DNA from: a virus
Virus record (IMG/VR): IMGVR_UViG_3300024252_000039
Location: 1-38,722 of that record
Strand: one strand, 5' to 3'
Length of the DNA stretch: 38,722 nt
Made by a program: the position numbers and the translations under genes
Notes under the pieces: generated by a model
Databases searched by the model: none
What the model was told of the DNA's origin: nothing
The model's input: only the letters and a program-made list of their open reading frames with translations
Shown: piece after piece, positions 8,286 through 16,588 of the stretch
Layout of the letters: every line of letters begins with the position of its first letter
Position numbering within the stretch: the first letter of the stretch is position 1

Positions 8286-9433
8286 TGAAAGTAGTCGAGC
8301 CTATCAGTATAAATGATGCGATTTTAACCACTACCGATGTGACAGAAGCGGATTACTCTGCTTGGTCTAGCGGTACTACATACGATATAGAGGATCGGGT
8401 TATCTATGTAGACCCATCCTCAACTGTTACCATCACTATCGCTACACCGGGGGTGATCTCATGGACTGCTCATGGACTATCAAACGATCAGATTGTCACA
8501 TTTACCACTACCGACACACTGCCCACCGGGATCTCAATCGGAACAGCCTACTACATAGTGAACAAGACCACCGACACCTTCCAAATCTCAACTACGAAAG
8601 AGGGTACAGCTACCGTAACCACTGGTTCACAAGCTGGAACACACACTTGTATAGCGGATATGCACCTGATCTTTGAGAGCTTAACCAGTGGGAATCTAGC
8701 TAATACTCCTCCAGCACCGGGAGCTACCTCGAATTACTGGATTAAAGTTTCATCCACCAATAGATGGAAAATGTTCGATGAGTCAGTCTCAACCAGAACT
8801 ACTAATTCTGGTACTGTTGATGTCACTATGGACGTTGTGGGACATGTTACTGCTGTCGCTTGCTTGAATGTTGACACTGCTTCCGTACAGGTCATCATGA
8901 CCGACTCCGTTGCAGGAGAAGTCTACAACTCTACTGAGACTATGACCTCCACCGTTGGGATCAATAACTGGTGGAACTACTTCTTTAAACCCATTATCAA
9001 AAAACAAGACGTTTTATTCTCCGATCTCCCTAGTTACTCAGGTGCAGAGATACAGGTTATCTTCACCAAAACAGGGGGGATGGTTGAGGTAGGATCTCTG
9101 GTGCTAGGAACGGTTAACGAGTTTGGTGATACGCAATACGGCATGTCTGTCGGGATTATAGATTTCTCTGTTAAACAGAGCGACACATTTGGTAATGTAA
9201 CAGTAGTGAAGCGAGGGTTTAAGAAGAAAGCAAGTTTGACTACTCTCATAGATAACAACGAGGTTGACCAGATCGTCAATCTTTTGACAGAGTTCAGAGC
9301 GATACCAGTTGTATATGAAGGTTCTGACCAGTTTGGCTCTAGTTTAATCTACGGTTTTTACAGAGATTTCGATGTGGTGGTATCCTATCCCACAGCATCA
9401 TTAATGGATATTGAGATAGAAGGACTAAAATAA
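8285..9433 (+). CDS. Tail-tip protein with carbohydrate-binding-like N-terminus
   Basis: 382 residues, ATG overlapping the tape measure stop (TAATG). Near residues 25-40, WSSGTTYDIEDRVIY resembles the W-x-x-GT-Y-x-x-G-x-V-Y core of small carbohydrate-binding modules of phage tips. Residues 55-115 carry a recurrent phage-tail beta module (HGLSNDQIVTF, LPTGISIGTAYYI, TGSQAGTH). The C-terminal 90 residues (SVKQSDTFGNVTVVKRGFKK and on) resemble a baseplate or tail-hub domain. Position directly after the tape measure suggests a distal tail or hub role. The exact homologue is not recognised. Confidence 0.72.
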   Translation: MKVVEPISINDAILTTTDVTEADYSAWSSGTTYDIEDRVIYVDPSSTVTITIATPGVISWTAHGLSNDQIVTFTTTDTLPTGISIGTAYYIVNKTTDTFQISTTKEGTATVTTGSQAGTHTCIADMHLIFESLTSGNLANTPPAPGATSNYWIKVSSTNRWKMFDESVSTRTTNSGTVDVTMDVVGHVTAVACLNVDTASVQVIMTDSVAGEVYNSTETMTSTVGINNWWNYFFKPIIKKQDVLFSDLPSYSGAEIQVIFTKTGGMVEVGSLVLGTVNEFGDTQYGMSVGIIDFSVKQSDTFGNVTVVKRGFKKKASLTTLIDNNEVDQIVNLLTEFRAIPVVYEGSDQFGSSLIYGFYRDFDVVVSYPTASLMDIEIEGLK

Positions 9434-10326
9434 TGGCTTCCACCATCACAGCTTTACCTACAGCACCAAGCCGAGATCAAGACTCAGATACGTTTGTAAC
9501 CAACGCTAACGCATGGGTAGCTGCTCTTGACACTTTCACTACCGAAACTAATACAGTGGCCTCAGAAGCGGAGACAGACGCAGCAACAGCCGAAACCAAA
9601 GCGACTGAAGCAGCAGCTTCCGCAGCGAGTGCGATTGCTCTTACAACCACTAACGCTACTAGCTCATCATCTGTCGCTATAGGCACAGGGGCTAAGAGTT
9701 TTACGATTGAGACAGGTAAGAACTTTGTTATCGGTATGCCTATCAGGATAGCCGATGATGCTGCTCCAGCGACAAACTGGATGCAGGGTATCATCACAGC
9801 TTACACCACTGGTACAGGAGTATTAGACGTTACTGTCGATACGGTAGGGGGATCAGGCACAAAATCCGCTTGGACTGTCACTATCACCGGGGTTAGTGGT
9901 GCTGACGGCACATCCGATATATCTCTTGACACTACTCCAACTCTTGGTGGCCCTTTAGATGGTGCTGGGTATCAAGCCGACAATCTCATCCTGAATGACA
10001 CAGGCTGGTTAACCCAAGCCAAAGGTAACTTGGGAGCCACACCAGCTTTTGATCTATCAGCAGGGCAATCTATTACAGGTACTGTAGATCAAGCTATAAC
10101 TTCTAGCACTATTACCAATCCGATAGCTAGCGATGACTATATGGACTTCGCCATTAAGTTAACAGGCGGTGGCGATTTTGCAATTGTCTGGCCGACCAGC
10201 TTCAAATGGTCAGGTGGCGGAACGGCTCCCACTCTCACAGCCTCTAGCGGTATTGATACTATTGTAGGATATACAGTAGACGGTGGTACGACTTACCAAG
10301 TTACTGCTTTGACAGACCATCAATAA
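9433..10326 (+). CDS. Putative tail fibre / receptor-binding protein
   Basis: 297 residues with a one-base overlap with the upstream gene. Residues about 35-70 form an Ala/Thr/Glu-rich helix (TVASEAETDAATAETKATEA), likely a trimeric coiled coil. After it come Gly/Thr-rich beta repeats (VAIGTGAKSFTIETGKNFVIG is a pattern common in phage fibre and collar proteins). The C-terminal 90 residues are a beta domain ending in GGTTYQVTAL. This is the usual architecture of a short fibre or tip-attached adaptor. It precedes the LamG gene, supporting a host-contact role. Confidence 0.72.
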   Translation: MASTITALPTAPSRDQDSDTFVTNANAWVAALDTFTTETNTVASEAETDAATAETKATEAAASAASAIALTTTNATSSSSVAIGTGAKSFTIETGKNFVIGMPIRIADDAAPATNWMQGIITAYTTGTGVLDVTVDTVGGSGTKSAWTVTITGVSGADGTSDISLDTTPTLGGPLDGAGYQADNLILNDTGWLTQAKGNLGATPAFDLSAGQSITGTVDQAITSSTITNPIASDDYMDFAIKLTGGGDFAIVWPTSFKWSGGGTAPTLTASSGIDTIVGYTVDGGTTYQVTALTDHQ

Positions 10327-10336
10327 GGGGTAGGCT

Positions 10337-12415
10337 ATGAGTTTTAGACGAATACTTATGGGCGGTGGTGGAGCAGTAGAGGGAGCATCTTGCGGTGGAT
10401 CTGGTGGTGTAGATGCTTACACTACTTTGATGATCCATAGCGATACTACTGACGGTTCTACTACTTTTACTGATAGCTCAGAATCAGCACATACAATAAC
10501 AGCTAGCGGTAACGTGCATCATGAAACAGACCAGCAGAAGTTCGGTGCTACAAGTATACATTTTGATGGTACAGGGGATTATTTAACTCTAGGTGGCCCT
10601 ACTGGAGACTTTACATATAGTACTAATGATTTCGCTATTGATCTATGGGTTTACCCTACAACCGTAACAGGTGCTCACGTTATAATTGATGGTCGCAATA
10701 CTGCTGCTGGATCTACTAATCTAACTTTAAAGCAGGATGGTACAAGTATAGTCTATGATGTGAGTGGATCGCCTAAAATAACAGGTACAAGTGCTTTCAC
10801 TATAAATACTTGGCACCATGTAGCTGTGTGCAGATCAGGAGGCACTACAAAGTTATTCGTTAACGGGTCACAGGTAAGCACTGATTACACAACCAATGAT
10901 GATATGGAGGATTACCCAACTAGGATTGGTGTGGCGAGAGATACATCAACTTACTTTACAGGGTATCTGGATGAGATACGGTTCAGTAAATTTGCGAGGT
11001 TTACAGGAACCTTCACCCCTCCAACAGCAGCTTACACCAACACTATATCTAAATGGGAAACTGGTGTAGATGGTAATACTACTCTCTTAATAAAATCTAA
11101 CACTACTGACGGTAGTACGACATTTACTGATAGTGGAGTTACTGGACATACTATTTCTGCTGTAGGTACAGCCCAGCACGATACAGCACAACATCATTTT
11201 GGAACTTCAGCTATTCTACTGGATGGGAACTCGGATCTGTTACTTGTTCCTTCAAGCTCAGAATTTGACATGGATGGAGGCGATTTTACCCTTGACTGCT
11301 GGGTGAGATTTAATAGTTTAACCAATTCACAGTATCTAATTGCTAGGCATGATGGGACGACATCATCATTTTTATTATATAAGAATGCCAGTAATAAAAT
11401 GGTATTTCAGATTAATGACGGTACATTAAGAGAAGCTACTGGATCTACTTCTGTAGTAGTAGACACTTGGTATCATGTAGCTGGGGTTAGAGAAGGAACA
11501 ACTACTACTCTCTATTTAAACGGTGTATCTGATGGTACAGCCTCTAGTGTAGGTACGCTTAACACTGTTACCAATAAACTTGGTATTGGTATGATTGTTA
11601 ACGGTAGCGATACCCCAATCAACAGCAATTATGTAAATGGATGGCTTGATGAGATTAGGATAAGTAAATCTGCTCGCTGGTCTGGAGATTTCACCCCTCC
11701 AACTTATGAATACTGCTCAACATTTACTAAGTATTGGCCCGGTAATGACGGGTTTACTAAGCTACTTATTCATAGTGATACTACTGATGGGTCTACTACG
11801 TTTACAGATTCTAGTTTAGGGTTACATACACCTACAGCTAAAGGCAATGCCCAGCACGATACTGCACAACAAAAATTCGGGGCATCTTCTATATTATTGG
11901 ATGGTACAGGAGACTATTTAGATATTCCTACCAGTGTTGATTTTGATATGGGTAGTGGTGACTTTACACTAGACTGTTGGATGAGATGGGATGGAGGCAA
12001 TACATCTACCAGTAAGTATATGATCGCTAGGCATGATGGTTCAACTAGCTCCTTTCTACTCTACTTAAATAGTTCAGAGAAGATGGTATTTCAAACTAAT
12101 GATGGAAGTCTACATGAAGCTGTTGGAAGCACTACTATTGTTCAGGATACTTGGTATCATGTAGCTGGTGTTAAACAAGGTTCGGATACCATTATATATG
12201 TAGATGGTGTTGCTGATGGAACTGCTGCAAGTGTAGGAACTGTTAATACAGTCACTTCATCTCTGGGTATTGGGATGATTATTAAAGGAGACACTACTCC
12301 TCTAAACTCTCAGTACTTTAGTGGCTGGATGGACGAAATTAGAATTTCTAAGGGAATAGCTCGCTGGCAGTCAGATTTCACTCCACCAGCATTAACTTAC
12401 GATGACGAGAAATAA
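10337..12415 (+). CDS. Tail fibre with three tandem LamG/concanavalin-like domains
   Basis: 692 residues. Three repeats of about 220 residues start near residues 29, 245 and 473. Each opens with a TTL(M/L)I-S-TTDGSTTFTDS pattern and contains DFTLDCW-type strands, TW(Y/H)HVA(G/V), a short YVDG or YLNG turn and a closing DEIR(I/F)SK. These are hallmarks of LamG-like jelly-roll lectin domains (LamG_3), which bind sugars. Repeats 2 and 3 are more alike than either is to repeat 1, so the last duplication is younger. The N-terminus (FRRILMGGGGAVEG) is short and glycine-rich. It probably binds host surface glycans. Confidence 0.88.
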   Translation: MSFRRILMGGGGAVEGASCGGSGGVDAYTTLMIHSDTTDGSTTFTDSSESAHTITASGNVHHETDQQKFGATSIHFDGTGDYLTLGGPTGDFTYSTNDFAIDLWVYPTTVTGAHVIIDGRNTAAGSTNLTLKQDGTSIVYDVSGSPKITGTSAFTINTWHHVAVCRSGGTTKLFVNGSQVSTDYTTNDDMEDYPTRIGVARDTSTYFTGYLDEIRFSKFARFTGTFTPPTAAYTNTISKWETGVDGNTTLLIKSNTTDGSTTFTDSGVTGHTISAVGTAQHDTAQHHFGTSAILLDGNSDLLLVPSSSEFDMDGGDFTLDCWVRFNSLTNSQYLIARHDGTTSSFLLYKNASNKMVFQINDGTLREATGSTSVVVDTWYHVAGVREGTTTTLYLNGVSDGTASSVGTLNTVTNKLGIGMIVNGSDTPINSNYVNGWLDEIRISKSARWSGDFTPPTYEYCSTFTKYWPGNDGFTKLLIHSDTTDGSTTFTDSSLGLHTPTAKGNAQHDTAQQKFGASSILLDGTGDYLDIPTSVDFDMGSGDFTLDCWMRWDGGNTSTSKYMIARHDGSTSSFLLYLNSSEKMVFQTNDGSLHEAVGSTTIVQDTWYHVAGVKQGSDTIIYVDGVADGTAASVGTVNTVTSSLGIGMIIKGDTTPLNSQYFSGWMDEIRISKGIARWQSDFTPPALTYDDEK

Positions 12416-12417
12416 TT

Positions 12418-12864
12418 ATGAAATATGTAAAAGTAGAAGATGGTGTTATAGTTGATGGGCCAAGAGCTTTACCAGCTAGTATACCTGAAGTATCGAACTT
12501 GAATACTAACCCTGCTTTAGCTAAACAGTTTGGTTGGATTCCTGTAAATGTCATAGAGCCTACTATTGACACAGCTACTCAATATAAAGGTGCTAGAGTT
12601 GTTACTCTTACCGATGAGTTAGCCACCATCACTTGGGAAGTTAATGATCTGGATGAGATTGGGCAAGCTAGAGTAGCTTTTGCTAATGCTGAGAAAGAGA
12701 TAATCAGATTAGAGAATACTATATCTAAGAGATGGTTATGGTCTGCTGCTACTGGCGATGAGTTTGCTCAAGGTAAGATAGCTGAGGTAGAGGTTCTTCT
12801 GGCTACACAGAGAGTTATTCGAGCTACTGCTGAAGCTCTTATACCAGTACCGGAGCATATTTAA
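12418..12864 (+). CDS. Probable tail-fibre assembly / chaperone-like protein
   Basis: 148 residues beginning two bases after the LamG gene. The N-terminal half (YVKVEDGVIVDGPRALPAS, then GWIPV) resembles small phage proteins that follow fibre genes and are thought to help fibre folding. The C-terminal 60 residues form one long charged helix (QARVAFANAEKEIIRLENTI onward). No membrane segment is seen. The role is inferred from position and general resemblance. Confidence 0.6.
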   Translation: MKYVKVEDGVIVDGPRALPASIPEVSNLNTNPALAKQFGWIPVNVIEPTIDTATQYKGARVVTLTDELATITWEVNDLDEIGQARVAFANAEKEIIRLENTISKRWLWSAATGDEFAQGKIAEVEVLLATQRVIRATAEALIPVPEHI

Positions 12865-13229
12865 TGGACTGGTCTTTATACCCTAATTTCTCACCTAAAG
12901 AGTTCACCTGTAAGTGCGGATGTGGTAGAGTAGACATGGATGAAGAGTTCATGGCTTTCCTGCAAGATATCCGATCTGATATAGGTAGAAAGTTTACCAT
13001 CACATCCGGGTATCGCTGCCCCGCCTACGAGAAGAACATTGGTGGCTCAGGCAAGAATCACCCTACTGGTAAAGCTGCTGATATAGTAGCCGAGAGATCT
13101 GTGATGAGTCGTATAGTTGCTCGATCTGAAGCATACGGGTTCACTGGCGTCGGGGTGTCTCTGTCGGGTGATGGCAACTTTATCCACTTAGATACGAGTC
13201 ATAAAGATCTGACAGTATGGAGCTATTAG
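12864..13229 (+). CDS. Peptidase M15 family cell-wall endopeptidase (endolysin)
   Basis: 121 residues. The M15_3-type zinc peptidase motifs are complete: SGYRCP at 48-53, zinc ligands H66 and D73 (NHPTGKAADI) and the C-terminal ligand H108 with D110 (FIHLDT). The length is the usual one for a single-domain enzyme. These proteins cut peptide cross-links of peptidoglycan. No signal peptide is present, so it would need a holin for release. It overlaps the upstream stop by one base and is followed at once by two membrane-protein genes, making a lysis cassette. Confidence 0.9.
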   Translation: MDWSLYPNFSPKEFTCKCGCGRVDMDEEFMAFLQDIRSDIGRKFTITSGYRCPAYEKNIGGSGKNHPTGKAADIVAERSVMSRIVARSEAYGFTGVGVSLSGDGNFIHLDTSHKDLTVWSY

Positions 13230-13230
13230 C

Positions 13231-13314
13231 ATGGAAATGTGTTGGAAGAGTTTTATGACAGGACTTGGTGCTGGTACTATGTTAGCTTTCGTACTGATAG
13301 CAGGAACTATATAG
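13231..13314 (+). CDS. 27-residue single-span membrane peptide in lysis cassette
   Basis: ATG at 13231 with GGAG eight bases upstream, one base after the peptidase stop and ending exactly where the holin gene begins. MEMCWKSFMTGLGAG is followed by a hydrophobic stretch to the C-terminus, one possible membrane helix. The tight packing and ribosome site suggest it is translated. It may modulate the holin; that role is inferred only. Confidence 0.55.
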   Translation: MEMCWKSFMTGLGAGTMLAFVLIAGTI

Positions 13315-13806
13315 ATGGGTATATTCTCGAAAATAGTAGATGGTTTTGGTGGTAGTATAGTTGATACTTTAATAGGTACAGCAAAAGAATACTTCCCACC
13401 AGATATGCCTCCTGAAGCCATAGCTAAGATGGAACTCGCTATGACTAAGGAGGCTAATAAACAAACCAAGATAGTTAATGCTAATCTAGCTGACGCTGAG
13501 AAAACTCTCAATGATCGTATTGCTCAACAGGAGGGGACTGCTAGTGACCTTAGATCTATCTGGGGTCTAGGACATATAGTTTTATTCCTAAGAGGCTTAC
13601 AACGTCCTGTGTGGGGCTTCTCTACTCTATATATAGACTTCTTATGGTTTACTACGCCTAAATCTTCAGTTAACTTTATAGTATATACTGAGCAACAGCA
13701 AACAGCATTGATAGTTATTAATATCCTAGTTCTAGGATTTCTATTTGGTGAGCGAACTATTAAGAATTTAGAACCATTAATAATCAAGGTATTTGGTAAG
13801 TCATGA
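13315..13806 (+). CDS. Holin of the 3TM family
   Basis: 163 residues. An N-terminal amphipathic part (FSKIVDGFGGSIVDTLIGTA), a charged helix (about 40-75) and two or three hydrophobic segments (about 82-100 GLGHIVLFLRG..., 103-112 and 130-148 ALIVINILVLGFLFGERT) match the 3TM holin family (PF11351 type). Such proteins make the membrane lesion that releases the endolysin. The gene starts with no gap after the 27-residue peptide gene and overlaps the next start by four bases. Confidence 0.8.
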   Translation: MGIFSKIVDGFGGSIVDTLIGTAKEYFPPDMPPEAIAKMELAMTKEANKQTKIVNANLADAEKTLNDRIAQQEGTASDLRSIWGLGHIVLFLRGLQRPVWGFSTLYIDFLWFTTPKSSVNFIVYTEQQQTALIVINILVLGFLFGERTIKNLEPLIIKVFGKS

Positions 13807-14045
13807 GTATTAAGCTCCCCGAACTCACGCCAGCGCAACACAACGAATTAGCTAAAATAGTTCATGAGGGGGTTATGGATAGTTTGGTTAAAGATATACA
13901 TAAAAATCATTACTCCAAGATGAAGAAGGATTGGCAAGAGATTGTTGAAAACATTAACAGAGATCCTGACCATATAAAACTACGAGACCATTTTAGAGAG
14001 ACTGCACGTATACCAGATAATTTATTAAAGATGAGGCTAGGATAA
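13803..14045 (+). CDS. Hypothetical small helical protein, lysis region
   Basis: 80 residues, start overlapping the holin stop (ATGA). Hydrophilic and mostly helical, with alternating Lys/Glu, no Cys and no membrane segment. The segment around residues 18-60 (HEGVMDSLVKDIHKNHYSKM...) could be a short coiled coil. It lies in the lysis operon, but nothing in the sequence shows a lysis role. I do not recognise the family. Confidence 0.65.
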   Translation: MSIKLPELTPAQHNELAKIVHEGVMDSLVKDIHKNHYSKMKKDWQEIVENINRDPDHIKLRDHFRETARIPDNLLKMRLG

Positions 14046-14047
14046 TC

Positions 14048-14287
14048 ATGGAAGATTTATTTCAGTACTGGAGAGAGTTAGGTCTATTATGCGCTCTTGC
14101 TGCATCAGCTACTAGAGTAGAGATGCTGGGCAAGAATAATGCTGCTCGGATAGAGAAGCTTGAGGAAAAGCTAGACTCATCTAAAACTAATGAATGGGTA
14201 GAGTTTAAAGCTATCACAAGATTAAAGATAGATGAGCACGATAAAGAAATCCGTAAACTGTTTAACTTTCATGATAAAGGCCGATAA
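14048..14287 (+). CDS. Small protein with N-terminal hydrophobic segment (spanin-like candidate)
   Basis: 79 residues starting two bases after the previous stop. Residues 9-24 (RELGLLCALAASATRVEMLG) are moderately hydrophobic, followed by a charged coiled-coil region (NNAARIEKLEEKLDSSKTNE) to the end. A short N-terminal anchor plus helical ectodomain is the plan of an inner-membrane spanin, and the position after holin and endolysin fits. The hydrophobic stretch is short, so this remains a candidate. Confidence 0.6.
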   Translation: MEDLFQYWRELGLLCALAASATRVEMLGKNNAARIEKLEEKLDSSKTNEWVEFKAITRLKIDEHDKEIRKLFNFHDKGR

Positions 14288-14293
14288 TTAGCA

Positions 14294-14322
14294 TTGACTT
14301 CCAATATACACGGATGTAAACT
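14294..14322 (+). promoter_or_regulatory. Candidate sigma70 promoter before 14360 gene
   Basis: TTGACT (14294-14299), 17-base spacer, TAAACT (14317-14322). It lies in the only sizeable gap of the lysis operon and could give separate expression of the XhlA-like gene. Confidence 0.5.
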
Positions 14323-14359
14323 GTATGTTAACAACTGGTAATAAAAAGGTGACTTGATA

Positions 14360-14644
14360 ATGCCTACGAACAAGGAACGTATCACTAAATTGGAGGGTCA
14401 AATGGCTAACTGTATTGAGAATACAAATAGGATTTTGGATACTCAAGACAAGTTTACTAAACGATTCACCGAGGGTACAGAGAAATTTGAAGCCCTCACT
14501 GAAACCATGACATCATTAGATCGTCATCTGGCGATATCTAATGAGCGGTGGGTAGTAGTAGGGTATGTAGCAAAAGGCGTTTGGGTTGTGATAGGCGGTA
14601 CTTTAGTAGCTGGGGTTAATTACCTCGTAGGCAGATTCTCTTGA
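14360..14644 (+). CDS. XhlA-like coiled-coil protein with C-terminal membrane span
   Basis: 94 residues from ATG 14360, with AAAAAGGTGA upstream; a TTG six bases earlier is less likely. Residues 5-65 are a charged coiled coil (NKERITKLEGQMANCIENTN...). Residues about 70-92 form one membrane helix (YVAKGVWVVIGGTLVAGVNY). This matches the plan of the hemolysin XhlA / holin-accessory family. Its own promoter candidate lies just upstream, so it may be timed separately from the holin. A role in lysis is inferred from architecture and place. Confidence 0.7.
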   Translation: MPTNKERITKLEGQMANCIENTNRILDTQDKFTKRFTEGTEKFEALTETMTSLDRHLAISNERWVVVGYVAKGVWVVIGGTLVAGVNYLVGRFS

Positions 14645-14742
14645 GCGATTGCTGTGGCGGTATGTGTGAAGACTGCGAGACTTGGAAAGAGGAAGAACCC
14701 AAGCCTCGCTATGAGCCTGAAGAGGAGGATTATGCTGTTTGA
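14641..14742 (+). CDS. 33-residue Cys-rich microprotein
   Basis: A TTG start overlaps the previous stop (TTGA). The peptide has CCGGMCEDC near its N-terminus and a strongly acidic tail (EEEPKPRYEPEEEDYAV). The cysteine cluster could bind a metal. Its stop is the base before the convergent minus-strand gene ends, so it marks the end of the late operon. Coding status rests on coupling and composition. Confidence 0.45.
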   Translation: MSDCCGGMCEDCETWKEEEPKPRYEPEEEDYAV

Positions 14743-14946
14743 TTAAAATTTATAGTCCTCCCAACTAATCCACTTACCCCGTATCTCTTTATACTCTACA
14801 TCCTGATACTCTCTCCTCCCACACTTTCCACAGGTACGCTGATAGCTAATAGGCTGAGTCATAGCGTATCTCTTAACAGTAAGTATCTCATCCTCTCCCC
14901 ACTCATGCTTACACTTCTTCCTCTTAGTTCTCCACCCAAACATCAC
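14743..14946 (-). CDS. Small zinc-ribbon-like protein
   Basis: 67 residues. CKHEW near the start and CGKCG in the middle supply Cys/His ligands for one zinc site. The rest is basic then acidic (EYQDVEYKEIRGKWISWEDY). It is the last gene of the minus-strand block and abuts the plus-strand late operon with no spacing. The start overlaps the upstream stop (ATGA type). Function unknown. Confidence 0.7.
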   Translation of the reverse strand: MMFGWRTKRKKCKHEWGEDEILTVKRYAMTQPISYQRTCGKCGRREYQDVEYKEIRGKWISWEDYKF

Positions 14947-15254
14947 TGTCTAACTCCCGGTCTATCATCCAGACTCTCCATACCTCTCTTAACATAAGTA
15001 GATAAAAAAGCAATATTAGCAGCAGCATGGTCAAGATGGCTTAAACCTGTCTCTGGGTCTAACTCCTCCCCTCTCCACCATGCCCATAAATGTCTGAGGC
15101 AAGCTGAGAAAAGACGGGAGTAAACTATTCCCTTCTCCCAGTTGCCCCTACCGTACTTATCTGCACCGAAAGCCAGTACCTTAAGCATCTCATCCGTAGA
15201 CTCAGGTAGTAGACTCCAGTCTATCTTACCTTCATCGTATTTAGTTCCGCTCAT
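14943..15254 (-). CDS. dATP/dGTP diphosphohydrolase-domain protein (PF18909-like)
   Basis: 103 residues from ATG 15254; a longer frame upstream overlaps the preceding gene and has no ribosome site. KYDEGKIDWSLLP (5-17), FGADKYGRGNWEKG (29-42), RHLWAWWRGEELDPETGLSH (54-73) and DHAAANIAFL form the pattern annotated as dATP/dGTP diphosphohydrolase N-terminal domain, widespread in phages and named after the MazZ enzyme of diaminopurine phages. It may trim purine dNTP pools. No PurZ-like synthetase occurs in this genome, so a Z-genome is not supported. It follows the TSCPD gene by four bases. Confidence 0.82.
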   Translation of the reverse strand: MSGTKYDEGKIDWSLLPESTDEMLKVLAFGADKYGRGNWEKGIVYSRLFSACLRHLWAWWRGEELDPETGLSHLDHAAANIAFLSTYVKRGMESLDDRPGVRQ

Positions 15255-15258
15255 ATCA

Positions 15259-15969
15259 TCACCCACATTTAGAGTAACCGCAACCGTCAACTCCCTCACA
15301 CACCGGACAACCTTCCACTTCTCTCCAAACAGTGTTACCGCACTCACTACCATCTACCATAGCTACACACGGAGCATCTATGTACTGGAACTGTTCTAGT
15401 GTAGGTAGCTCTGGCACTTCGCCATGTGCCATCTGGTGCAGAGTCTTAGGTCGCTCAGACACTTCTCCTAGCGGTATTCCTATTGTAGAGAGTTCAGCTA
15501 TCTCCTCTCTAACCTCATGTAGTGTTGGAGCAAAGCAGAGGCTGTTTAAGATGTAACCTATCTCAGCTATAATGCTATCGTGCTGCTTCATCTTACCTGA
15601 GTCGTCCATCTTCTTCGAGAAGTGCCCCCCTTTAGGGTCATGGCTAGTGAGCATGTCTTTGATTAAGAACCCTACATCTCCTTCAACTCTCATGGTAGCA
15701 GACCAAGCTCTAGTTAACGCTTTGATCCACATCTGGTTATCTTTATTAGCGGTATTGCAAAATATCTCAAACGGCTTGCCGTCTTTCATATTAACTGTGA
15801 AGTAATACGCATGTTCGTAGTGGTGGCTCTTAACCTTAAACGTCTGTCCAGTTAAAGTAGTTGGACGTTTAAGTTTAGCTACTGCTCTACGCTCAGTGCC
15901 GTCCCATCCAGTAGTCAAGCTATCCTTGATAACTTCATATGCTGTGATTTTCTTTGTTATCTTCTTCAT
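15259..15969 (-). CDS. Stand-alone TSCPD-domain protein (NrdJ C-terminal-like)
   Basis: 236 residues. RPTTLTGQTFKVKSHH (35-50), FTVNMKDGKPFEIFCNTANK (57-76) and the helix around 85-105 match the TSCPD domain (PF12637 type) found at the C-terminus of B12-dependent class II ribonucleotide reductases. The C-terminal Cys pattern C201, C210, C221-x2-C224, C230, C235 resembles the metal or redox tail of those enzymes. The catalytic barrel is absent, so it cannot itself reduce ribonucleotides. It may act with a host reductase or bind nucleic acid. Neighbouring the dNTP diphosphohydrolase, it suggests a nucleotide module. Confidence 0.8.
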   Translation of the reverse strand: MKKITKKITAYEVIKDSLTTGWDGTERRAVAKLKRPTTLTGQTFKVKSHHYEHAYYFTVNMKDGKPFEIFCNTANKDNQMWIKALTRAWSATMRVEGDVGFLIKDMLTSHDPKGGHFSKKMDDSGKMKQHDSIIAEIGYILNSLCFAPTLHEVREEIAELSTIGIPLGEVSERPKTLHQMAHGEVPELPTLEQFQYIDAPCVAMVDGSECGNTVWREVEGCPVCEGVDGCGYSKCG

Positions 15970-16346
15970 AAACCCTCACCCTCTGTAACTGTTCTTTTGA
16001 TGTTGATACAGGCGATGCGTTTTCCTACATAGTCAGACTCCTGTAATGCTTGTTCCTTACTGGCGAAGCTATACCCTGTTAATTTGTTCTCTCCATCTAA
16101 TTTAGAATAAACATTAACCCAGAAATCCACCTCAACTGTTTTAGGTTTTTCTACTAAGTCATGTATGGAGTGTCCGTGTACAGGATCAAAGATCCCGTTT
16201 ATATCCCATGATCTAGGTAGCCAACCTAGTTCTGGAGCTAATTGAGCACCATGCACAACACGAGGAGAATCACCCCCATCAACGGCATAAATCCTAACCT
16301 CTCTACCATCTCTAGTCTGGTATTCTTTACCCAGTTCAATCTTCAT
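15966..16346 (-). CDS. Hypothetical phage protein
   Basis: 126 residues; the start overlaps the upstream stop by four bases, as does its end with the next gene. N-terminal KIELGKEYQTRDGREVRIYA is a pattern common to small phage proteins of unknown function (G-x-x-Y-x-T-R-D-G-R-x-V). The middle contains a short W-rich segment (GWLPRSWDINGIF). No metal site or membrane helix is seen. Function unknown. Confidence 0.7.
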   Translation of the reverse strand: MKIELGKEYQTRDGREVRIYAVDGGDSPRVVHGAQLAPELGWLPRSWDINGIFDPVHGHSIHDLVEKPKTVEVDFWVNVYSKLDGENKLTGYSFASKEQALQESDYVGKRIACINIKRTVTEGEGL

Positions 16347-16588
16347 GTCTTCTCCTCCAGTGCTGCATCTATCATATCTAAGTAAATACCCTCTATATTA
16401 GCTTCATCATCGTAGTAGCAAGATGCTTTACGGCCTTTCCTCATCATCTTCTCTGTAGGTTCTCTCATAGCTTTAATAACTGCTTTAGCTTGAGGAATAT
16501 ACATATGCCAATACGGAGCACCATAATGGTTTATATCAGGGGCAATACCCGTAAATGAACATAATACCCTCGCTATTTTCTCTATCAT
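16343..16588 (-). CDS. Hypothetical phage protein, host-takeover type
   Basis: 81 residues with four-base overlaps on both sides. It begins MIEKIARVLC, has AKAVIKAMREPTEKMMRKG in the middle and ends in MIDAALEEKT. The arrangement I-x-x-I-A-R-V-L-C ... A-x-A-V-I-x-A-M-R-E-P-T-x-x-M is one I recognise from many small phage proteins of unknown function. No catalytic motif is visible. Confidence 0.7.
   Translation of the reverse strand: MIEKIARVLCSFTGIAPDINHYGAPYWHMYIPQAKAVIKAMREPTEKMMRKGRKASCYYDDEANIEGIYLDMIDAALEEKT

Noticed and set aside
14943-15254. Diaminopurine (Z) genome system
   Set aside because: A dATP/dGTP diphosphohydrolase-type domain and a family A polymerase are present, but no PurZ-like adenylosuccinate synthetase or HD-type dATPase is seen, and the domain is common in ordinary phages.
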